A DNA stretch of 64,000 bases. Source: Gentiana macrophylla. Its lineage: Eukaryota > Streptophyta > Magnoliopsida > Gentianales > Gentianaceae. Positions 35,001-45,897 of the stretch are shown here, one piece after another. The notes under the pieces are model-generated. The model made no database searches and had not been told where the DNA came from. It worked only from the letters and a program-made list of their open reading frames with translations. Location: NCBI GenBank assembly GCA_026214975.1, contig CM047810.1, positions 2,294,001 through 2,358,000 of the forward strand. The letters are read 5' to 3'. The translations under genes and the position numbers were made by a program. Every line of letters begins with the position of its first letter. Within the stretch, counting starts at the first letter, position 1.

Positions 35001-38000
35001 AGTCTATAATGAAGTAACATAATCTGATTACAATTGGGAAATGTAAATGTTAAAACTAGCTAGGCCTCTGTGAATCTCCTCAAAAAACTTGTCAGTGAAT
35101 TGAGTCTTGAAAACAAATAGCCCAGAATAAGCCTTAGCACTGCCAATCACCCTCTTGGAGCAAAAATCAAATCGGCAAATATTAGAGTGAAACAAAATAA
35201 AGACATTTTGAGTCCTTTACGCTTTACTAACATACAATAGATTACATTGCAAGTTAGGAACATAAAGGACATTTTTTAGTGTTATTTGTTCACTAATGGC
35301 CACATCCCCTGTGCGCCAGACTTGGGAAGAAGTCCCATCAAGAATTTTAATAACGGTGTGTGAGACTCACACTTGGTGATTTTGATAAAGAGTTCGGGTT
35401 TCGGTCCATATGACCGAGGCCCCGAATCAACGCATATATTCTTAATCACATGATTACCGGTATAAGCATTAAAGCACACACTGCATTAGCCATTGTTGCG
35501 ATCCGCCCGAGGAGCAAATGGTCTCGAGGAGTTTGAGCAGATAGAAGCCTTTTTAGAGCCTCAATTTGCTCTTTACTAAACTCGGTTCGGACCTTTGTTC
35601 CTCAATGGTAGCAAGTTTGGCGAAATTTTCATAATTCTTAGGTTTCCAATTAGAGGCTTGCCATGGAGTTTCCAAAGAAGTCTCCTTTGTATGGCCTGTC
35701 CTTTTACAATGATCACAGATGTGGCTTTGTGTACTTTTGTTTCGATTTTGATTGGGTGAGGTAGAGGAGTACTCTTAGTAAATGAAACCTTCGCTTTCCG
35801 AGATGTAGGAGGAGTATTATTACTCAACATGAGCTTCCTCCTACTCTCTTCATGTTTAACATCAACAAATACCTCTTTGATAGAGGAGAGGTTTTTGCTT
35901 AAAATTCTCCCCTCACATCATCAAGGTTGGAATTAAGTCCCATCAAGAATTTGAAGATTCTTCTTTGATTTTTCAAAGACTTATAAGTCTTTGCATCTTC
36001 AAAGTAGATGCCAGAAATGTTTTCCACGCCAAAAGTCATTGCCAAGACTTAGACAAAGATGTTGTAGAACAGGGTGACACTGAGATCACCTTGTTTCATA
36101 TCTTGCACTTTAGCTTCAATCTCATAGGTTGCAGAGATATTCTCACTTTTTGAATATAACTCAGCAGCCCCGTTCCAAATCTCCTCAGCAGTGTCCATGA
36201 GAATGAAGTTCTCAGCAGTATCAGAGGTCATAGACCCTAAAAGAATTGCCATAACTTGGCTGTTGTCAACCCTCCACTTCTTGTAGTTGGGTTGGCCTTT
36301 TTCTGGTGCCTTGCTTTCTCCAGTAAGGAATTCTTCCTTGTCCTTCCCAGTAATGAGAAGCCTGATGGATCTAGACCACTGGAGATAATTGTCACCATTG
36401 AGTTTTTGAGTGGAAAATGACAACATAGAGGGGTCAGAGGTCCAGGAAGAAGAATTTGAAGCTTCTTCCCTTGAGTTCACCTCTGAAGAATTCTCAGTAG
36501 TCATTTAGGAGTAAGAGATTAAAGAGTTTTTGAAAGAACAGTCTCTGATACCATGTAGAATTAGAGAAAAGAGAGAGAGAATGAAAAGAAAAACTCTTTC
36601 AATAGATTAAAACTCCTTATCGGGTAAGAAAGGAGTTGATTACAATATAAAGGGAAGCCTCCAACGGCTATAACCAAGAAGCAACGGCTATGAACAGTAA
36701 AAACAGTTTACTGTTCATTATCCTTGCTTAGACAGAAAACAGAGAACTAGAGCTAAAAAATATAGGGATTAGCACTAGTAAAAGATAAATAAATATTACC
36801 TAACACTATAGGAAATATTAAATATTATCTAATACTATAGGAACCATCTTTCAACAGGTATCAAACCAGTTCATAATATATATATATATATATATATCAA
36901 ATGAGTGGATTGAATCAAAGAGGGTGTTTACAAGCCGGTGACCTCCTCATAACACACCTGGTAACATGTATAACTGATTTGTGCTTTTCTATACGTGTTT
37001 TGACCCTTGGAAATATAGTCACGTGTATTTTCTTTAATTCATGGTATCGTCACAGGGGGTGATTGCCTTGTGAAGTTGCTAAGTACGCATATGAGCTTCC
37101 TTTTGAATATTTGCATATCATACTGTTCAACCGGCTTAAGTTATACGAGTACTGCATGTTGGTCTTGTTCATTTGTTGTTTTGAAAATTTTCCCTAGTGT
37201 ATTGAAAGCCCTTTGTGAACATAGCCACTTTTATACATTCTGACATGTTGTTTTGGGTGAGTAGTTTCCCTGGAAAGAGATCCAAGTTTTCCCTGTACAG
37301 TGGCATGCTTTATGGCTTGGCCTCTTTGCTTCAATCATAGCACCTTTTGGAGGGTTTTTCGCTAGTGGCTTTAAAAGAGCTTTTAATATCAAGGTTAAGT
37401 GATTTCAATTCATTCCTTTTCCCCTTTCCTCATCTTCCATAATCTTGTGCTGGGTGGAAGTACTTATTTGCCCTTTATTATTTGTTGCAGGATTTTGGTG
37501 ATAGCATTCCTGGACATGGTGGAATCACCGACAGAATGGATTGTCAGGTGATTTAGTACATCCAAATGATACTTTTCGAATACTGATAAGTTGGATGTGT
37601 TTTTGAAGGTCTTAATGCACGTGTTAACATATATACGATACTTTGTGCAGTGATATTTCTAGTTCCTGCACGTTCTTTTTTATTGTAAGAGAAAAATTAG
37701 ATAGCTAGACAATTAATCCTCTGCTCATGTGAATGACCCCTTATATATTAGGCATAATTGTCTACTTCGAGTCACAAGAAATGGTTCTATCCCTTTAATG
37801 TGATTTCACAAAAATCCATATGTTGCACTTTAAAATGATCATTTAGCGTTGAACATCTCATCATTCAAATATCGATCTGCTGCTTTTGTGATAGTTGTGC
37901 AACTCATGTGGTGGTTTGTGCAGATGGTGATGGGCGTATTTGCGTACATATATTATCAATCATTTTTGGTGCCTCAGAGCGTATCAGTTGAGACCATTTT

Positions 38001-38189
38001 GGAGCAGGTCCGTATAATCACATATTACTTATATGGCATAAGGCAAAAAAGTTGGGCTAGTATCGTAATAGTGCATCAGTAAATACTTTCTCTTTCCTGC
38101 AGATAATGATGAACCTCACACTTGAAGAGCAACTAAGTTTATACATGAAACTCAGGGAAATGATCCAGGATAGGCAGCATGGAAATTAG
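26028..38189 (+). CDS. CDP-diacylglycerol synthase (phosphatidate cytidylyltransferase)
   Basis: Eleven coding exons: 26028-26105, 26870-27123, 28232-28383, 28776-28917, 29327-29483, 30340-30387, 31005-31091, 37265-37393, 37491-37547, 37924-38007, 38103-38189; 1275 nt, 424 residues, the length of plant ER-type enzymes. It condenses CTP and phosphatidic acid to CDP-diacylglycerol, precursor of phosphatidylinositol and phosphatidylglycerol. The family signature is complete across exons 8-9: [19 protein letters not shown] followed by ITDRMD, with the metal-binding aspartates. An Arg-rich N-terminus (FRRRRGSNE) precedes several membrane segments; [17 protein letters not shown] and SPKKTWEGF are conserved. 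Intron 7 (31092-37264) is 6.2 kb because a copia element sits in it, and intron 5 holds a SMART-like element. Confidence 0.95.
27245..27330. repeat. Short tandem duplication in intron 2
   Basis: aaggatcctttttt followed by a short spacer and tctgaaatcagtttctt is present twice, about 51 bp apart. No other significance seen. Confidence 0.7.
29767..29832. repeat. Short tandem duplication in intron 5
   Basis: The word ttggctttagaagtagtttc occurs twice, about 38 bp apart, within intron 5 of the CDP-DAG synthase gene. Confidence 0.75.
29884..30197 (+). mobile_element. SMART-like miniature LTR retroelement (314 bp)
   Basis: Two direct repeats of 74-75 bp, 29884-29957 and 30123-30197, begin TGTTGAA(A/G)TGTTTA and share TTAATTATCTACCTCCCC. 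The left one ends GACA and is followed at once by TGGTATCAAAGCAGG, a primer-binding site complementary to the 3' end of initiator tRNA-Met. The right one is preceded by the purine run GAGGGGGCG. Flanks AACCA (29879-29883) and AATCA (30198-30202) are a likely 5-bp target duplication with one change. Nothing inside can be coding. The size matches the smallest known class of LTR element (SMART). It is in the sense orientation within intron 5 of the CDP-DAG synthase gene. Confidence 0.8.
31825..32127 (-). repeat. 3' LTR of the copia element in intron 7
   Basis: 303 bp, no difference from the other LTR found on reading. The RT/RNase H frame runs into it and stops at 32096. Confidence 0.95.
32096..33538 (-). 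CDS. copia reverse transcriptase and RNase H (intact frame)
   Basis: 480 open codons with the RVT_2 reverse transcriptase: [51 protein letters not shown] and the catalytic [11 protein letters not shown]. RNase H follows: [41 protein letters not shown] and [12 protein letters not shown]. The stop lies in the 3' LTR. This frame is undamaged, in contrast to gag and protease upstream. Normally it is one part of a single polyprotein. Confidence 0.92.
   Translation of the reverse strand: MDFHFVKYNLDGSRIGIKARLVAKSFTQSYGIDYHETFAPVAKLNTIRILMSIVVNLDWSLTQLDVKNAFLYGDIQEEVYMSLPPGFEGLGEKGNVCKLQRSLYGLKQSPRAWFGRFTTFMKKNGFNQCHSDHTLFTKFRSGKTTVLVVYVDDIILTGDDHDEIKNIKTVLASEFEIKNLGNLKYFLGMEIARNSEGISISQRKYTLDLLKETGMMGCKPAKTPVEPGLKLGNEPNSPLVDKGRYQRLVGRLIYLSHTRPDICFAVGLISQFMHAPTERHMQVAERILRFLKKNPGQGLLFKKNASRGVRIYTDADYAGDQTNGRSTTGYCTYVWGNLTTWRSKKQHVVSRSSAESELRALALGVCEGIWVQRVLNELGFKNPEPIQILCDNTSALSIAENPTHHDKTKHVEVDRHFLREKVDNGDITLIHVKSQDQVADVLTKAVSTQVFNHLHSKFGCINIYNQTCGGVLKDGSYSIR
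34430..35020 (-). CDS. copia integrase fragment
   Basis: 196 open codons. HYRLGHP and CEVCQLAKH form the HHCC zinc domain; the catalytic core follows with HSDIWGP (first D), TDNGTEY (second D) and [16 protein letters not shown] (E), so all three acidic residues are present. The frame breaks before the end of the domain near 34440, and the linker to RT (34430-33541) is split among several frames. Confidence 0.85.
   Translation of the reverse strand: MLLHYRLGHPNFAYMKNLYPDLFNGKKISDLHCEVCQLAKHTRSIFPCGGYTPSKPFSMIHSDIWGPSKKTTTSGKRWFVSFIDDHSRVTWLFLLKEKSEVGGIFKEFCAMIRNQFDTRVQILKTDNGTEYFERSLTQFFSDQGIVHLSTCVDTPQQNGVAERKNRHLLEVARSLMFTMHVPKYLWGEVVSLQLLT
35282..35479 (-). pseudogene. copia protease region, broken
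   Basis: The aspartic protease core begins ICVDSG (about 35430-35413). Directly after DSG the frame departs from the copia pattern; the nucleotides fit the usual motif if two single bases are missing. Not functional as written. Confidence 0.6.
36049..36504 (-). pseudogene. copia gag, N-terminal part
   Basis: 151 codons from ATG at 36504, with [20 protein letters not shown] and [18 protein letters not shown], the UBN2-type copia gag region. The frame is lost after [12 protein letters not shown]. Related gag sequence resumes in shifted frames down to about 35590, where the zinc-knuckle segment (ending KLHGKP near 35660) lies in a frame broken just upstream. Several one-base changes, not one large deletion, separate the pieces. 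Confidence 0.85.
36541..36553 (-). other. Primer-binding site (initiator tRNA-Met)
   Basis: Minus strand TGGTATCAGAGAC directly follows the 5' LTR end, as expected for copia elements primed by initiator tRNA-Met. Confidence 0.85.
36554..36856 (-). repeat. 5' LTR of the copia element in intron 7
   Basis: 303 bp, identical by eye to 31825-32127. Adjoins the primer-binding site at 36541-36553. Confidence 0.95.
36862..37264. other. Rest of CDP-DAG synthase intron 7
   Basis: After the target duplication the intron continues with a short TA microsatellite (36878-36897) and AT-rich sequence to the acceptor at 37263-37264. No gene. Confidence 0.6.
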
Positions 38190-39032
38190 CATAGTAGCTC
38201 GTTTAGCTTTAGTTTTCTACGTGCGTTGCTGTATTTTTATTGCTTGTACACATTGTAAAATGCATACTGTGCGAATTTTCGTCCATATTGTACATTCATG
38301 TTCTTAGGCCTTACGTGGTGGGGGAAAGAAGAAAAACGTGGGAGGACACGCGTAATGTTGGAGTAATGTAGTTTAGTCTGTATTATGCTTCTTGGTTCTT
38401 AGAGTTGTGATTGTTTGTTAGGAGTCTTTACTTGCACCACACTAAACCTACTTTCGGGACACCACATTTTGAGGTTGAAACGCCGGAAAGTTGAACTCCA
38501 TACATGAGGTTCGACTTTCCAGAGGTTAAATGTCCACATTTGACCTCTAAAAAGTCGAACCTTACACTCGGTGTGGTGCCATTAAAAGCTCTCTTGTTAT
38601 TATTATTGAATCTGTTTCCATGTAATGAATGACATCTTTATTCAGAGTTGAGCTTTCCTTTTGAAAACATCCTATCTCTAGCTAAGTACACGAATCATTT
38701 CATACAATTTTTACGACAATTTTGCGGCCAAACGCAATACCAAGTAATAAAAACCAGAATTTGTTTGCTGTTTCTGTATCTCTGATGAATATAAACCTTA
38801 CAAAACAATAGCTAGTTCTTCAGAAAGGCTATACATGCAATTTGCATGTAGTAGTATGAGTACATATAAAAAGTTTGAAATATCAATCATCAGAACAGAA
38901 AAAACTATTTCACTAATCACTATATATGCATGATCTATGCTGAGTTAAAGTGAGACTTTGTATGCACGATCTGGACCGAACTCTAGATCAGTCAACATCA
39001 AACATGTTATGGTTATGTTGTGTTAGGAGAGA
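38190..39032. other. Intergenic, convergent 3' ends
   Basis: Between the CDP-DAG synthase (+) and DRIP-like (-) genes. Probably both 3' UTRs, plus the foldback element at 38433-38579. Confidence 0.6.
38433..38579. mobile_element. Foldback MITE-like element
   Basis: Outer ends are gcaccacact (38434) and, inverted, gtgtggtgcc (38571-38580). The centre is a strong inverted repeat: aggttcgacttt..agaggttaaatgt pairs with acatttgacctct..aaagtcgaacct over 38508-38563 with almost no loop. No target duplication could be assigned. Non-coding. Transcribed through, it would form a hairpin. Confidence 0.55.
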
Positions 39033-42000
39033 TTAGTGAATTAATTTGAGACAGTAAAATAAAACCATGACAAATTCCTTTGCAGAATTGCCAATAATAA
39101 CCTCAACCGTCTTCCTTGGCTGCGTTTGTGTCCAAGCGCCTAACAAGTCCTTCATCGCCATTTCCGGAGGTATTGGACAACCGGACATGCTGATCTCCAC
39201 CTGCATTAATACAACATACACCACGTTTCATTTGATATATACCTCTCAAATATCTGTACGTAAGATATTGGATAACATTTAATGTAAATGTAAACATTAT
39301 TACCTCGTCTTCGCATTGGAGTCCAAACTTTTTCACCAAGTATTTTTTTATGATGGAAGCTGGCATATTATTGGCATTCCTATACGTACACATGCCCGCA
39401 GTTGACAAACAATAGTCCACAAGTTAAATAATTCATATATATAGGCGGGCTGAGGACAATGATGATATATATATGTAAGCATACTTACTTGACCCTCAAG
39501 TAAAAAGAGGACAATTGTGGCAATGCAACACTACCATTCCTGTGTAGAGGAATCATATATAGGGCGCATCAGCTAGAAATTAATATAGCTAGCTAGTATT
39601 TGCAGTAATATATCATGCTCTGAAGTAAGTTGGAGAGTGTGTGTGTGTGTGTATCTATAGAAACTTACTGTTTATCATAAGGAACCAACTGGAACCAAAT
39701 TGGAACATCTCTAGTCCACACATTGCTTGATTCTTCAAGCACTTGAACCTCAGCTGGTGGAAAATTTAAGTCCTCAATAATACCTCTCCTCTTTACTTGT
39801 CCCTCATCTCCATTTTTAGTCGTCATTGATGCTATATTCCATTCATTTTCTTTGCCTTTGCCTTCTCTTGCATTTTTTTCATCGCCATCATCTGTTGTTG
39901 TTAATGATGATTTTGAGGCGAGATTCGTAGCATCGTCGAGGCGACTAGAATTCGACGTTTCAAGACCACCATTTGATAGGCCCTCAAATGGTTTGTCTTT
40001 ATTCCTTTTTTTATATGATGATTGATGCCTAGAGGACTTTGAAGAGGAACCATTCTAACAACCATAAAAAAAAAAATGTGACATAATTGACAACAAATTT
40101 CAAAGGGCCGTCCGTAAAACAAAGATAAATATTGTACGCACCTGTTTTGTCCTTGAAGCAACCTTTCTAACGTTGACAAGGCTTTTAGGGTTTTCATACT
40201 CGTCCTCGTCGTCATCTTCATCCTTCTCATCCTCGGATACTTCAAAACACTCCAAGGTAGAAAGTGAAAGCGACGGATAAAGAACATTCCTTTGTCTAGA
40301 TGATCTTCTTACCCCGTTTTCAGCCGTCAGCTGGTTCGATCCATTTTCTGGACTCGTTACTGAATAAGGAGGGATCCCTCTTTTCTTGAATGGCAAGACA
40401 TCCGCGGGTACCGGTTCATCATCTTCCTTGTTTTTGTTTGATTGTTTAATGTTTTTTGTTTTAGGCTTCCTTACTGTTAGTTTGTTGTTTATGCTTTGCC
40501 ACAGGAAGTCACCTCTGGTCAACGCGGAGCCAAGAAATTAATATTTAGGGAGTCACCCACAACATCGACTGACTCAAAATACTCCTCTAGTGCTAGATTA
40601 TATAGGTTTTTAAGTGTAAAAAAAAAACATGGATGGTCTTGGTCCGGCCCCGCGATCCTTGTGCATGGCTCAGTCCTTGGCTAGCTCTAGTGATCAAGTT
40701 TTTATAGTTTTTAGTTTTTTTAGTTAACTTTAGAGCAGCCTGACCTATCAGGGTGGTTAAGTGTGCTGACTGATCTGGTCAAGTATGTTGTTGTATCACT
40801 TGTGAAAAATTTATAACAGCCTCATTAAATACCAAACACAAAAACATAAATTTCAGATTTTTTTTGTTTGAGACTTGTCAAGAACTTGAATTTTGTTGTC
40901 CAAAAAACTCGGAAAATTGCAATTCGTATGAAATTAAATACAAAAAAAAAATATATGTTTTTGAGGCTCAGAGTTGCGTTGGTTATAAAATCTCATAGTC
41001 GCCTCATAAGTCATATCATCAATGTCAACTTCGAACTCATCATCACCGTCATTACTATTATTTGATCATCGCCAGTGTCTTCCCTGTCATCATTGCCCGG
41101 ATCCATGAAAACCATTTATCCAACCCTAGGTAGTGGCACCATATTCCGGGAGCCCATAAGTCCATTATATAGGGGATCTCATTTAAGGGTACGATGACTT
41201 TAGACGCTTGAGCTATTGTATGACCAGTCATTGGTCCACCACTAGGCGCACATCCAATCAGGCTAAATTAACACAACCATCTGAAGTCATCGTACCCTTA
41301 AATATTATCCCATATATAATGGACTCTATAGAGGCCCTCCACAGTATCACGTCAGTACCAAGGGTTGGAGAAATGGCTATAACCTGGATAAACTACATTG
41401 ATGGAGGTCGGACTGCACCTCGCCACGTGTCATTACCATACTTACTAGACATTTAATGAACCAATAACGTTAAAGGCCCAGAGCCCCACTTTAAGCCTAA
41501 GGGCATATCTGAACCCCAGGTGGGAGATCGGTCAGGACGCAACGGAGCAGGGCTAGCGCAGTTCGGGTCATAACGACCTTGGGGGCTCGACGCAGGTCGT
41601 CCAGCGCTACCCCTTTTATTTAGTCCACGTGCATATATTTACAAGATAAATATGGAAAGAAACCTCAGTCATAAAGACTCCTACATTTAAATACCGTTAT
41701 TATCTCCTAGAATCAAGGGATAAACACAGACAATTCCTTTCCTTAAGGGACACGAAGCAGTGTCCACACTGGACAAGGCACATGCATGCCTAGAGCAAAA
41801 GCCCCTCAATATAAACGACCCTAAGAACTACGAAGTGACTTGATTCCTGATTCATACACAGGATACGTAGGCAACTTGAGATTAAACATACCAAGCTTAG
41901 TCTAAATCACCACAAAACCACCCCCGTTTCACATCTTTTCTAGTTTTTAGTCTTGATTCAAATTGTCACTAGGTAAAACAGGCCCGAATTTATCATCAGA

Positions 42001-45000
42001 CAATTACCAACATCGTCATACCATACTCTTTCGTTTGCTTTTAGATATAAATTGATTCGAAATTAATGCAATATTTTTGTTGTCTCTCTCCGGGAAATGA
42101 TGACGGTGAAGACACTGGCGATGATGATAGTGTGAGTTGATATTGACTATTTGACTTATGAGGTGAATATGAGACCTTATCACCAACTCTTTTTGTGGAT
42201 TTAGAGCGGAGTATCACCATGTCTCCACGTCATCATAGCCTTAAAATCAAGTCAATTCAGATCTATAGACGGGAAATTCTAAGGTGGAGACTTCCATATG
42301 AGGAGTCACCTATGTGGCTTCATCTAGAACACACAGTTTCATTCTGAAATGAAGCTGTGTGGTCCAGATGAAGCCACATAAATGTCTCTTTATATAAGAG
42401 TCTCCACCTTAGAATTTCCCTATAGACGAGTCGTGAAGAAAAAGTATGCGAAATTTAGACACATTAACGAAAAATAGATAGTCGAAACTCGTTGTGTAGT
42501 CATAGATGAGCCATTACTGTTCCTTTGAGATCCGACGTTCGACCCAACTTAACAAGTGACAATTCCATGGTGGAGGACCCAAGAAATTTTTCCAGGGAGC
42601 CAAATTAAAAAGACCCAACTTAGCAAGTGACAATTCCATAGTGGCGCACCCGTGACCTTTAAATAAGTGATAAAGTTTCTAACCTGATGTTGCGCTGAAC
42701 ACCGGATTTGCGGTAACAGTGTTTATCTTGAGGATAAAAGGCTTAGTATGCGTGATCATGGTGTCCGCAAGCGAGTAACTTTTCTATTGCTCATTTGAAC
42801 TGGATACATTCGTCAGTCGTATGACCCTTATCTCTGTGATAGCCGCAATATTTGGACGTATCGCGACGTGTATCCGGGACCATCGGGTAGGGCTCAGGTA
42901 TTTCATCTCTTACTTCATTTAGCATCTGCGTATAGGATATTCTGAGCGGCGTGAAATGCTCTTCCTTAAACCTCTCAGGCTTTTTGACATCCCGATCTGT
43001 ATTTCTGCGGGTATCCTTTGGCGGACTGTGCTCAGTCCTCTGTTTACCTTTGTTGGTCGAAGACGCTCCTTCATTTCCTGCTGTAGCGATGTACTTCCCA
43101 GTCGAGCTCAACATTTCTTGCAAGTTTGCTGGCGGGGATAGAGCGAAATAAGACTTTAAATACCCCGGTTTCAACCCCGTTTCAAAACTGCTCATAACGA
43201 CGTTGTCAGCTAAACCCCTTGTTAGCTCATACACCTTGTAAAACCACTCATAGTAGCTGTGAGTACCCTCATTCTCGCCCTGCCGGACCTCATGCAGGTC
43301 GATGTGTGTCTTTTTAGGTCCTCCTACTGACCTGAATTCTGCTATAAACTTGTTGATCAAATCATCCCATGATAGAATCGAACCCGGAGGAAGACTGTGG
43401 ATCCATGATGCTGCCCTGTCTTGCATCGACCCCACAAAAGCTATGCACCAGGCCTCGTCGCTAGATGTACATATGCTGATTCTGCTTTGAAAAGCGGATA
43501 GCCAATCCAGAGGATCCGTAGCTCCATGGTGATTAATGAAATTGGAGTAGTGAGTTCCCCCTCTCGGCGCCGCTTTTAGTATACTGGGATGAAGCACACT
43601 TGTTCCCTATGTTGGAACCACTTTAACCCCGCCCGTGCATCTTTTGCGCCTCCTATCTCTGCTTTTTCATGATACCCATTTCCACTTGATTCGGGGGAAT
43701 AGGCGGGAACGCAACATGCCCTCCTTGATCTTACGAGTCCCCATGCCCTTCTGTGCGGGTACGGACTGTCGAGATTCTTTGGCGCCACAGGTCGCACCGC
43801 GATCGTCGACCACGGGCCCCAGCCGACCTAGTGCTGATTTCCTATCTCCCCTTGGGTGTGAAGTCGCATGGCTACTTCCTTCCATTTCTGACCGCTGGGG
43901 TTGAACTGTTTTCGGGGGAATGAAAGTGGGTTGTAGTTCTGTTTGTGCGGGTTGAGGAGGGTTGAATTTGCGGATAGGTTGGGGTGGTAGTCCCTCAGCG
44001 ATCAGCAACGCATTTCCTACTCGCATTTCCTCTACATATTCCATGTGTGCCTGTAGAGCTATCTTGTATGAGTCCGGTTGTGGGGACGCTCCCTCTGCTG
44101 AAACAGCCTCTTGTTCGTTGTTCGGGTCAGAAGTCCCAACGATCCCTTTCCCTCTATTTTTCCTAATCGCCTCCTCATGTATTTCGCGAGCTCTGGTCCT
44201 TTCCCGGATGTATGCCCGCATGTCGGTTGTGAGGGCAAGTCTGGCATCTGCCCCATCAGACATAACCCTCCTACTAGCCTCTCCACGTAGCGTGCTCGCT
44301 CCACGTGGCGGGCCTTGATTGACTGCCTTAGTCGGTGTTGCTGGGTTTAGGTTTTTCCCGCCAGCCATGACTTATAGTTTCTTGTGGGTATCTTTCTGGA
44401 GATATTTTGGCTATAGGTTTTAGATATTTCTGGCTCAAAATATTAAGGTAAAAAGTGTGTGTTCTCCAGGTGGTTTGTAGCTAAATAACCAAATTTTCGT
44501 GTTACTTGAAGATCTGAAACCGACAGAGGGTGTAAAAACCAACCTGGGTATTAATGATGGACTCGAGTGCAAGTTTGCAATGATTTTCATGATCTCTTCT
44601 CTGTGTATGTTGCTGAGATGAGGAAAGCAGCGGCTTCTGGGCTGGATTATCCCAGAAAACCAAAGCTTTGGTGACCGATGGAGTAAAGGTGATGGTATCC
44701 CCGCCCGAGACACCGTGAAATCGTCTTTGTGGTGGAGCAAATAATCTTCAAAAGCTGAATGATGATGATTTTCCCGGTAACGAGCCAATCGATGTTGCTA
44801 TTTGAACACCGATTTTTATGGTAATGAGTGTTTATCTTGAGGATAAGAGGCTTAGTATGCATGATCTCTTCGGTGAGAGTATGGCGGTGAGTAAGAACAA
44901 GGCTGTCGGATTAATGTTTATGAAGAACAATCGAATGAGTCGACAAATTGGAAGAGTGTATCTGCTTGTATTAGATCTTAGATTAGATTTTCTATTACAT

Positions 45001-45227
45001 TGTGATCCCATATTTATAGGCTAAAAACTATGTCGGTTTACTGTTCACTGACAAGACAATTAAGAATACATAATTAAAGATAAGTATGCATGGGCCAAGA
45101 TAATAGGCTCAATATCTATGTTGATGGGCCAAGATAATAGGCTCAATCTAGATGAACAGAGCCTCATTCCGATTCGGGTATATCATAACCGGTTGAACTA
45201 AATAGATAATTGCATTAGAGATTGAAC

Positions 45228-45298
<71 letters not shown>

Positions 45299-45846
45299 TT
45301 TTATAATCTAACTGTTGTTAAAATGTGGTATCAAGTGACAAGCATCATACCCTTCTGTTTTTACTCTATTTTGTGTAAAAGAGTAAAATTGGACTCTATT
45401 TTGTATAAAAGAGTAAAACTGGAAAGGTCCGTCAATTGATAATACTTTCATACAACTTTTGTATTCTAAAAAAGTTCACATAGTATGTATCATAATCATA
45501 CTACGTTGTATATAGTAAGTTTCCCCAAGTAAATATAAACTCAATTTGTTTATATAGCTTTCACATAAAGATGGGATAAATATAACCAAAAAAAAAAAAA
45601 AAATACACGTTTCTTACTTGATTTTTTGCAAGGGGGCAACACCTAGATCCTTGTTGCAAACCGGACAACACCGCAAATTTTCTGCCGTGATTTTCCGGGT
45701 TATGCATTTCCTGCAAACTGTACAATCATCGCTAAAAATGAAATCCTGAAATTGAAGCGAGTAAAAACGTGCGAGAATAATCCAAATACGTGTATGTAAA
45801 AGAAAATGGTTGAAATTAGATGGATAAATGGAGATATGTGTCTCCT

Positions 45847-45897
<51 letters not shown>

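Larger units (their letters stand above)
31825..36856 (-). mobile_element. Ty1/copia retrotransposon, recent, defective, in intron 7
   Basis: A 5032-bp element in antisense orientation to its host gene. LTRs of 303 bp (31825-32127 and 36554-36856) read as identical by eye; they start TGTAGAATTAGAG and end TTTCAACA. The exact 5-bp target duplication GGTAT lies at 31820-31824 and 36857-36861. Minus-strand order is gag, protease, integrase, reverse transcriptase, RNase H, the copia order. The primer site TGGTATCAGAGAC lies directly inside the right LTR (36541-36553) and a purine tract TTGCGGGGGAG inside the left one. gag, protease and the integrase/RT junction are broken by small indels, so the copy cannot encode all its own proteins as written. 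Confidence 0.95.

Noticed and set aside
34520..35017. 165-codon frame on +
   Set aside because: Antisense shadow of the copia integrase.
43635..44318. Plus-strand frames over the gag remnant
   Set aside because: Shadows of the minus-strand gag, which has recognisable domain motifs.
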